Source of the DNA: an uncultured Lachnospiraceae bacterium
GTDB taxonomy: Bacteria; Bacillota_A; Clostridia; Lachnospirales; Lachnospiraceae
Direction: 5' to 3'
Length of the DNA stretch: 11,999 nucleotides
Assembly (NCBI GenBank): GCA_910585655.1
Contig: CAJUFW010000105.1
Location: forward strand, 1-11,999
The position numbers were made by a program, and so were the translations under genes. Shown here piece after piece: positions 6,567 to 11,999 of the stretch (the stretch's first letter is position 1; each line of letters begins with the position of its first letter). The notes beneath the pieces were generated by a model. The model was not told the origin of the DNA and made no database searches. It saw only the letters and a list, made by a program, of their open reading frames with translations.

Positions 6567-7418
6567 ATGGCTTTCATCAAGTTTTTAAAACCAAAAAACC
6601 AGTTGGAGGAAGGCGGACGGACAGCGGCGCCTGTTCAGCGTGACGAGGGAGAACCGGAAAAAAACTGTCCGAACTGCCATAAAGATATTCCACTCAGTCG
6701 TTTGTGGGCAAATGATCTGGTCTGTTCCTGCGGTTATCATTTTCGGATGAAGGCTCGCCAGCGGATCAAAATGCTGGCAGATAAGGGCAGCTTTCAGGAG
6801 TTGTATGCCGACTACAAAGCAGGAAATCCTCTGAACTTCCCTGGCTATCAGGATAAGGCGGAAACCGTCCGCGCTGCCAGCGGCGAAGAAGAGGCGGTAG
6901 TCTGCGGAACGGCAGAAATCGGCAGACAAGCTTGCTGCCTCTTTGTGATGGAGCCTTATTTTATGATGGGCAGTATGGGGAGCGCAGTAGGGGAAAAGCT
7001 GACCTCCTTATTTGAATATGCGCTAAAGCAGCATCTTCCGGTAGTCGGTTTTACGGTATCGGGCGGTGCAAGAATGCAGGAAGGCTTGCTGTCCTTAATG
7101 CAGATGGCGAAGACAAGTGCAGCGATAAAACGGCACAGCGATGCCGGGTTGTTTTACCTGGCTGTACTGACCGATCCGACGACCGGCGGCGTGACGGCAA
7201 GCTTTGCTATGGAAGCAGATATCATATTGGCAGAGCCGCAGGCGACCGTTGGCTTTGCCGGGCTGCGGGTGATTGAGCAAACGACGAAAAAATCACTGCC
7301 AAACGGCTTCCAGAAGTCAGAGTTTGTCTTAGAGCATGGGTTTATCGACGGAATTGTCAGCCGCGGCAGCCAGAGGAAACAGTTGGCAGAACTTTTGAGC
7401 ATGCACAGCGGAGCGTAG
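6567..7418 (+). CDS. accD: Acetyl-CoA carboxylase carboxyltransferase beta subunit
   Basis: AccD pairs with AccA to transfer CO2 from carboxybiotin to acetyl-CoA, giving malonyl-CoA. The 283-aa protein has an N-terminal zinc ribbon followed by a crotonase-like carboxyltransferase domain. The ribbon has CPNC (Cys34, Cys37) and then CSC (Cys53, Cys55); the second knuckle is normally CxxC, so one residue is missing. The transferase domain shows GFTVSGGARMQEG (161-173), DPTTGGVTASFAM (203-215) and AEPQATVGFAGLRVIEQT (222-239), where GPR is more usual than GLR, then SLPNGFQKSEFVLEHG (243-258). The ribosome site AGGTGA (6557-6562) overlaps the accC stop codon, and the ATG lies 4 nt further on. The position before accA and the paired motifs leave little doubt about identity. 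Confidence 0.94.
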   Translation: MAFIKFLKPKNQLEEGGRTAAPVQRDEGEPEKNCPNCHKDIPLSRLWANDLVCSCGYHFRMKARQRIKMLADKGSFQELYADYKAGNPLNFPGYQDKAETVRAASGEEEAVVCGTAEIGRQACCLFVMEPYFMMGSMGSAVGEKLTSLFEYALKQHLPVVGFTVSGGARMQEGLLSLMQMAKTSAAIKRHSDAGLFYLAVLTDPTTGGVTASFAMEADIILAEPQATVGFAGLRVIEQTTKKSLPNGFQKSEFVLEHGFIDGIVSRGSQRKQLAELLSMHSGA

Positions 7419-7471
7419 CCATGCGAAAAGAGACGCAGCAGGAGCCGGCAGGAAACTATGCCGAAACGCAC

Positions 7472-7477
7472 AGGAGG
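7472..7477 (+). promoter_or_regulatory. Ribosome binding site that decides the accA start
   Basis: AGGAGG lies 9 nt before the ATG at 7487. The earlier in-frame ATG at 7421 has only a weak GGAG-like sequence (about 7411-7414) ahead of it. Together with the good match of MSGTAYERVKLAR to the family's start, this favours 7487. Confidence 0.7.
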
Positions 7478-7486
7478 GATAGAAGC

Positions 7487-8266
7487 ATGAGTGGAACAGC
7501 ATATGAGCGGGTGAAGCTGGCTCGTGACAACAAAAGACCTACGGGACTGGATTATATCCGGGCTATTTTTAAGGGCTTTATCGAGCTTCATGGAGATCGC
7601 CGCTACCGGGACGATCCGGCGATTGTAGGCGGGATTGCCAGGCTTAACGGCAGCCCGGTAACAGTGATTGCAATAGAAAAGGGGCATACTGCCAGAGAAC
7701 GTGCCTGGCGGAACTTTGGCGCGCCTCATCCGGAAGGCTACCGGAAAGCGCTGCGTCTGATGAAGCAGGCGGAGAAATTCGGCAGACCGATTATCTGTCT
7801 GATCGATACCTCCGGGGCTTATTGCGGTGTAGGAGCCGAGGAACGAGGTCAGGGTCAGGCGATTGCGGAAAACCTGATGGAGATGTCCACTCTTTGTGTG
7901 CCGATTATCTCGATTTTGATCGGAGAGGGCGGCAGCGGAGGAGCTTTGGCGCTGGGTGTGGCAGATCGGGTCTGGATGCTGCAAAACGCCGTCTATTCCG
8001 TGATTTCCCCGGAAGGCTGCGCGAGCATCCTCTGGAAAGATGCCTCAAAGGCAGAGGAAGCTGCCGCCAGCCTGAAGCTGACAGCCGAGGACGCCAAGAG
8101 CTTAGGCGTCATAGAACGTATTCTTTCGGAAAAAGAAATCGGGAAAAAAGAATTTTATGACCGTATCCGCACCCTTTTAGCCGAGGAACTGAGTACCCTT
8201 TCCGGCGATTTGGATCTGGTCGGGAAACGGTATGAACGTTTCCGCAAAATAGGAGGATGCCTATGA
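7487..8266 (+). CDS. accA: Acetyl-CoA carboxylase carboxyltransferase alpha subunit
   Basis: AccA forms the carboxyltransferase with AccD. From the preferred start the protein is 259 aa; the in-frame ATG at 7421 would add 22 polar residues without recognisable homology. This is a short form: the N-terminal helical extension of E. coli AccA (about 319 aa) is absent and the protein begins near YERVKLARDNKRPTGLDYI. Family motifs follow: ELHGDR (33-38), the EKGHTARERAWRNFGAPHPE segment (64-83), DTSGAYCGVGAEERGQ (107-122), GEGGSGGALALG (147-158) forming the oxyanion-hole region, and SPEGCASILWKD (174-185). The stretch DTSGAYCG differs from the usual DTPGAYPG. A 68-nt gap separates it from accD, and its stop overlaps the next start as ATGA, so translation of the synthetase is probably coupled to it. 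Confidence 0.93.
   Translation: MSGTAYERVKLARDNKRPTGLDYIRAIFKGFIELHGDRRYRDDPAIVGGIARLNGSPVTVIAIEKGHTARERAWRNFGAPHPEGYRKALRLMKQAEKFGRPIICLIDTSGAYCGVGAEERGQGQAIAENLMEMSTLCVPIISILIGEGGSGGALALGVADRVWMLQNAVYSVISPEGCASILWKDASKAEEAAASLKLTAEDAKSLGVIERILSEKEIGKKEFYDRIRTLLAEELSTLSGDLDLVGKRYERFRKIGGCL
8251..8256 (+). promoter_or_regulatory. Ribosome binding site that decides the acyl-CoA synthetase start
   Basis: AGGAGG directly abuts an ATG at 8257 (no spacer) and lies 6 nt before a second in-frame ATG at 8263. A zero spacer is not workable, so the 8263 start is preferred. The site lies inside the final codons of accA. Confidence 0.8.
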
Positions 8267-9906
8267 GTCTTTATCAGAAGTATTGTCTGGAAAGCCTGGA
8301 TGAAAACGGACGGCTTGTAAGCTTTGCGCTGGACTATCCGAGCAATTTTAATTTTGGCTACGACGTTGTGGATGCGATTGCCGACACCACGCCGGATAAA
8401 ACGGCGCTTGTCTGGTGCAACACCGAGCAGGAAGAACATATATTTTCCTTTGCGGAAATCAAAGCCTACAGCAATCAAATGGCAAATGTATTTTGGCAGG
8501 CAGGTCTGCGGCGGGGCGATCGGGTGATGGTTGTCCTCAAACGCCACTATGAATACTGGTTTGCTGCGATTGCCCTGCATAAGTTAGGGGTAACAATGAT
8601 CCCGGCAACCCATATGCTGACGGTAAACGATTATGTCTATCGTCTCCAGGCTTTAAAAGCCGACGCCGTGCTTTGTACCTGGCAGAACGAGGTGCCGGAA
8701 AAAATCCAGGCAGCGTTAGAGAGAATTGATGAGGATAAGAAAACGATAAAGCTATGGTGCGTACAAAAAGAGGTGAGCGGCTTCCGGAACCTTACAAAAG
8801 AGATGCAGGAGGCTTCCACGGAGTTTGCACGGCAGGAGACGGCGGCAGAGGATCCGATGCTGTTGTATTTTACGTCTGGCACGACAGGCTATCCAAAGGG
8901 TGTGATTCATAACTTTGCATATCCGTTGGCGCATATTGTAACGGCAAAATACTGGCAGCAGGCGGAGGAAGACGGGCTTCATTTTACCGTGGCGGAAACC
9001 GGCTGGGCGAAGGCGTCCTGGGGCAAACTTTACGGTCAGTGGCTGGTCGGCAGCGCGGTGATGGTTTATGATTTTGATAACTTCGATCCCAAACAGCTTA
9101 CCGCTGTAATCAACCGTTACCAGGTGACGTCTTTTTGTGCGCCGCCGACGGTGTACCGCTATCTGGTACGCAAAGGGCTTCCGGCGATGCCAAGTCTGCG
9201 CCATGCTTCTACCGCAGGGGAAATGCTTTCCCCGGAGGTTTTCCGGAAATTTACGGAACGGACGGGACTTTCCCTCTGCGAAGGCTACGGTCAGACGGAA
9301 ACGACGCTGCTGATGGCAAATTTTAAGGGCAGCGAGGCAGTAGCGGGCTCTATGGGAAGACCGTCGCCCTTTTACCGGATCGAACTTCGCAACAAATACG
9401 GAGAGCAGGTGTCGGCAGGGGAAATTGGAGAGGTGGTTATCCTTCCGCCGGAACAGGGAAAACAGACCGGAATTTTTACGGCTTACCTGGATAATGAGGA
9501 TCAATACCGCTACGTATGGCGGGACGGCGTATATCATACCGGTGACGCGGCTTATCAGGATGAAAACGGTCTTTACTGGTTTCATGGACGCTTTGACGAT
9601 ATTATCAAGACGGGGGGCTTTCGCGTCGGCCCTTATGAGGTAGAGCATGTTTTAACGGAGCATCCGGCTGTCTTGGAATGCGGGGTCATCGGTGTCCCTG
9701 ATACTTTGCGCGGTCAGGCAATCAAGGCTATTGTCCTTCTGCAAAAAGGCTATGAGCCGACTAAGGAGCTGGAACAGGAAATCAAGGAATTTTGCAATCA
9801 GAAGCTGGCGGAATACAAATGGGTACGATTGGTAGAGTTTGTAGAAGAACTGCCAAAAACCATCAGCGGGAAAGTGCAGAAAGGCGAACTTCGTCGTCAG
9901 GAATAG
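8263..9906 (+). CDS. AMP-forming acyl-CoA synthetase, medium-chain (ACSM-like) family
   Basis: This is an ANL-superfamily enzyme expected to activate a carboxylic acid with ATP to an acyl-adenylate and then to acyl-CoA in the cytosol. It has 547 aa from the preferred start. Motifs are the P-loop YFTSGTTGYPKG (202-213), ETGWAKASWGKLYGQW (245-260), STAGEMLSP (316-324), EGYGQTE (340-346), HTGD (425-428), GRFDDIIKTGGFRVGP (442-457) and the catalytic Lys537 in TISGKVQKGELR. The N-terminal FNFGYDVVD and the TGWAKAxxGxLY wording resemble medium-chain acyl-CoA synthetases more than acetyl-CoA synthetase or long-chain FadD; that is judgement from memory of the family. Its ATGA overlap with accA and the terminator after it place it as the last gene of the FASII operon. 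It may recycle free or imported acids, or make acyl-CoA primers for FabH. The exact substrate cannot be read from the sequence. Confidence 0.88.
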   Translation: MSLYQKYCLESLDENGRLVSFALDYPSNFNFGYDVVDAIADTTPDKTALVWCNTEQEEHIFSFAEIKAYSNQMANVFWQAGLRRGDRVMVVLKRHYEYWFAAIALHKLGVTMIPATHMLTVNDYVYRLQALKADAVLCTWQNEVPEKIQAALERIDEDKKTIKLWCVQKEVSGFRNLTKEMQEASTEFARQETAAEDPMLLYFTSGTTGYPKGVIHNFAYPLAHIVTAKYWQQAEEDGLHFTVAETGWAKASWGKLYGQWLVGSAVMVYDFDNFDPKQLTAVINRYQVTSFCAPPTVYRYLVRKGLPAMPSLRHASTAGEMLSPEVFRKFTERTGLSLCEGYGQTETTLLMANFKGSEAVAGSMGRPSPFYRIELRNKYGEQVSAGEIGEVVILPPEQGKQTGIFTAYLDNEDQYRYVWRDGVYHTGDAAYQDENGLYWFHGRFDDIIKTGGFRVGPYEVEHVLTEHPAVLECGVIGVPDTLRGQAIKAIVLLQKGYEPTKELEQEIKEFCNQKLAEYKWVRLVEFVEELPKTISGKVQKGELRRQE

Positions 9907-9919
9907 AATAGGATAAGAA

Positions 9920-9948
9920 TTGTACTTTTTTTGAAAATATGGTACACT
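9920..9948 (+). promoter_or_regulatory. Possible extended -10 promoter for the PAS regulator
   Basis: TTGTAC (9920-9925), a 17-nt spacer and TACACT (9943-9948) make a weak sigma-A-like pair. A TG one base before the -10 (TGGTACACT) gives an extended -10. The -35 matches only the TTG of the consensus. The -10 lies inside the left arm of the 20-bp inverted repeat, so the hairpin would be formed by DNA spanning the promoter. A transcript from here would have a leader of roughly 100 nt before the ATG at 10063. Confidence 0.35.
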
Positions 9949-10002
9949 ACGTCTAACTAAGGCAGGAATCTACCTGCCAGGACGTGGTGTACCATATTTT
10001 TT
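9934..10002 (+). terminator. Rho-independent terminator / large palindrome after the FASII operon
   Basis: The left arm 9934-9953 (AAAATATGGTACACTACGTC) pairs with the right arm 9981-10000 over 20 bp with a single T-G wobble. Inside it a second hairpin, GGCAGG (9961-9966) with CCTGCC (9973-9978), has a 6-nt loop. A run of six T (9997-10002) ends the right arm. It begins 27 nt after the stop of the synthetase gene, so it most likely ends the FASII transcript. The stem is longer and more elaborate than a usual terminator and may also serve as an operator for the next gene. Confidence 0.75.
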
Positions 10003-10062
10003 GTATGATAGGAAAGCCCTCTGGGCAGGATTCTTATTTTAAAAACGAAAGGATTTCAGGAT

Positions 10063-11999
10063 ATGTTAAATAATTTCCTATTGGATATTTTAGATCAGGG
10101 TATTTTCGGATTCCATCAATACCTATTTTCCGAGCCGGTTCGTCTGTCCTATGTCAGCCAAAGCCTATGCAGCCTGTTGGGAATGACAAAGGAAGAGCTG
10201 CTAAGCGATCAAGAAGATTTGTACTATTCTGTAGTGCATCCGGCGGATCGTGAAATTTATACGAGTTTTCTTAAAAATCTGCAGACAAAGGAGCAGATCT
10301 TACATGCAGAATACCGTTTGCTAAAAAAGGATAAATCTGTTTTATTTGTACAGGATACCGTAACGGTCAGGCGGCAGGAGGACGGTGTATTGACCGGATA
10401 TTCTGTATTGGCAGATATTACAGCGCTCAAAAACGAATATGATTCTTTGCAGTTTTTAAAGGAAACAATGCCTTACGGGTGCATCAAATATACCTGCGAA
10501 AAGCAGCCAAAGGCAACATATCTTAACGAACGGATGAGAGAGCTGCTGCGTTTCCCTCAGGTTTTAGAAGGGGAACTGGATTATCTGGAACTGTTTCGGG
10601 AAAATATTTTTCTGATGATTCCGATGGAAGAACGTCGGCGTTTTGCTTTGTATTTAAACCGGGTTTACAGTGCCGGGATGCCGCTTATGGGAGAACTGAC
10701 GGTGCTTCGCTGCGACGGGACACGAGCGCATCTGTTTGGCTGGGTGACAAAATGCGTCAACGAGCGGGGCGAGGAGGAATTTCAAAGCATTTGTATAGAT
10801 GTTACCGAACGGCATCAGATCAGACGTTCCAATGAGGCAGAACGGTATTTAAAAGCCCTGACGGACGTATACGAAAAAATTTTTGAATACGATTTGGATT
10901 CTCATACGGTAAAATGCCTTTACAGCAACCATTCTCCTCGTTTCCAATGGTTAGAGCAGATTCCGATGCAGTTGGAAGAAGCTACAGAAAAATGGATTGC
11001 TGATATCGTATCAGAAGAAGAACGGGAAAAGGTTCGCGGCTTTTTCCGGGAATTTGGTCAGAAAAAGCTTCATCAGGAGGGAGAGAAGCCTCCGCAGGTT
11101 ACATACCGGGCGCAGTCCTCAGATGGGAGAATGAGACTCTACAGCGGGATTTTTTTGCAGATGGATGGTCCGGTAAGGCTGTATTGCTGCCGCCGCATTC
11201 CGGATGCCGAGGAAGCGGAGCTGTTGCGGACAGAAAATCTTTCCTTAAAAGAAAACCTGCAGGATTTGGTCATTCGCTTTACCGACGGAGTAGCTGCTTT
11301 TGAGGTGACAAATCAGATGGTAACACCTTTGTATGCCAGTGAGAATGTCTGCGTTTTTTTCGGCTTGACAAAGGAGGAATGGTTGCCGTTAATGAAGCAA
11401 AGCACTCCTCTTAGAGAGTTTGTCGCCCGCAGCGAGGTAGCTTATGAAAGATTCGCAGAGCTGTTAGAAAGCGGAGAGGCAGAGTTCTTTTATCAGGATC
11501 TAAAATCCGGGAAAAAACGGCGTATTAAGGCGATTTGTTCTCCAAAACATCCGACCGGTTCCATTCCCCGATACGTCATGCTCTACAATATGGAGGAAAA
11601 AGAAGTAACTATTCGTACGTTTGGTTATTTTGATGTATTTGTAGGGCAGCGTCCGATCGCCTTTCGTAACAAGAAATCAAAGGAGCTGTTTGCCTTACTG
11701 GTAGATCGCCGGGGCGGCTATGTGTCCTCCGAGGAAGCCATCAGTTTTTTGTGGGAGAGCGAACCAGTCAATCCTGTTACCTTGGCGAGATACCGCAAGG
11801 TCGCTCTGCGGCTGAAAAATATTTTGGAGGAGTACGGAATATCCGAAGTTGTAGAAGTCGTAGACGGGAAACGGCGAATTGTTCCGGAACAGGTGCAGTG
11901 TGATCTCTATGATTACCTTTCCGGTAAGGAGGAGTTTTCTCAGCTCTTTAAAGGAAATTATCTGACCAATTATAGCTGGGGAGAGACGACTTTGGCGGA
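10063..11999 (+). CDS. PAS-domain sensory regulator with SARP/OmpR-type winged helix (3' end cut)
   Basis: The frame is open from the ATG at 10063 to the window end, giving about 645 residues and no stop. AAAGGA (10048-10053) lies 9 nt upstream. Residues about 10-125 are a clear PAS domain (LLGMTKEELLS, VVHPADRE, then EYRLLKKDKS and VLADITALK). Residues 128-255 look like a second PAS ending in CIDVTERHQI; 257-380 and 402-515 are weaker PAS-like modules separated by a short helical ENLSLKENLQDL stretch. From about 514 comes an OmpR/SARP-like winged helix (VTIRTFGYFDVFV, then KKSKELFALLVDRRGGYVSSEEAISFLW), followed by the CDLYDYLSG...GNYLTNYSWGE tail typical of Lachnospiraceae SARP-type regulators. 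No receiver, kinase, GGDEF or membrane segment is seen, so it looks like a cytosolic one-component transcription factor. The ligand is unknown. Only a few residues are probably missing at the end. Confidence 0.8.
   Translation, partial: MLNNFLLDILDQGIFGFHQYLFSEPVRLSYVSQSLCSLLGMTKEELLSDQEDLYYSVVHPADREIYTSFLKNLQTKEQILHAEYRLLKKDKSVLFVQDTVTVRRQEDGVLTGYSVLADITALKNEYDSLQFLKETMPYGCIKYTCEKQPKATYLNERMRELLRFPQVLEGELDYLELFRENIFLMIPMEERRRFALYLNRVYSAGMPLMGELTVLRCDGTRAHLFGWVTKCVNERGEEEFQSICIDVTERHQIRRSNEAERYLKALTDVYEKIFEYDLDSHTVKCLYSNHSPRFQWLEQIPMQLEEATEKWIADIVSEEEREKVRGFFREFGQKKLHQEGEKPPQVTYRAQSSDGRMRLYSGIFLQMDGPVRLYCCRRIPDAEEAELLRTENLSLKENLQDLVIRFTDGVAAFEVTNQMVTPLYASENVCVFFGLTKEEWLPLMKQSTPLREFVARSEVAYERFAELLESGEAEFFYQDLKSGKKRRIKAICSPKHPTGSIPRYVMLYNMEEKEVTIRTFGYFDVFVGQRPIAFRNKKSKELFALLVDRRGGYVSSEEAISFLWESEPVNPVTLARYRKVALRLKNILEEYGISEVVEVVDGKRRIVPEQVQCDLYDYLSGKEEFSQLFKGNYLTNYSWGETTLA

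Noticed and set aside
7154..7984. A 276-codon minus-strand frame across the accD/accA junction
   Set aside because: It spans the ends of two well-supported genes on the other strand and shows no protein family features.
8752..9648. A 298-codon minus-strand frame opposite the acyl-CoA synthetase
   Set aside because: Despite its length it mirrors the conserved motifs of the sense gene and has a shadow-like composition with no recognisable family.
1..11999. CRISPR arrays, tRNA or rRNA genes, insertion sequences, toxin-antitoxin or phage-defence genes
   Set aside because: No regularly spaced repeats, no transposase or integrase motifs and no tRNA-like or rRNA-like sequence were recognised; nearly all the window is accounted for by the FASII operon and one regulator.

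Overview
The window carries a compact, one-direction type II fatty-acid synthesis (FASII) and acetyl-CoA carboxylase (ACC) operon of a low-to-mid GC Firmicute. The most likely source is a Clostridia member of the Lachnospiraceae type. The reasons are the gene order acpP-fabK-fabD-fabG-fabF-accB-fabZ-accC-accD-accA, the use of the flavin enoyl-ACP reductase FabK rather than FabI, strong AGGAGG ribosome sites, and a downstream PAS/SARP-like regulator of a kind common in that family. The family assignment is inference from gene content; no species can be named.

Layout. Positions 1-298 hold no convincing gene. They contain a string of short hairpins (about 53-228) that looks like a dispersed intergenic repeat, followed by the acpP leader. 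Positions 299-8266 hold ten genes that together supply malonyl-CoA (accB, accC, accD, accA), load it on ACP (fabD, acpP) and run the elongation cycle: condensation by fabF, ketoreduction by fabG, dehydration by fabZ, enoyl reduction by fabK. Genes overlap or lie 3-68 nt apart, so they are very probably one transcript. An AMP-forming acyl-CoA synthetase related to the medium-chain family (8263-9906) is joined to accA by an ATGA overlap, which ties fatty-acid activation to the synthesis operon. The priming enzyme FabH and the regulators FapR/FabT are not seen in the window; they may lie upstream.

A 20-bp near-perfect inverted repeat with a nested 6-bp hairpin and a T-run (9934-10002) closes the operon. 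It also overlaps a possible extended -10 promoter for the next gene. That gene (10063 to beyond the window end) encodes about 645 visible residues: PAS or PAS-like modules followed by an OmpR/SARP-type winged helix. It looks like a one-component sensory transcription regulator and is cut by the window edge close to its C-terminus.

Most of the window is ordinary housekeeping metabolism. The points most worth a second look are departures from near-invariant motifs in several proteins: FabD GFSLG, a seven-residue contraction in AccC, a CxC zinc knuckle in AccD, and TSGAYCG in AccA. Also notable are the operon-linked acyl-CoA synthetase, the palindrome that appears to be both terminator and promoter, and the hairpin-rich repeat upstream that shares a sequence block with the intergenic region 10 kb away.
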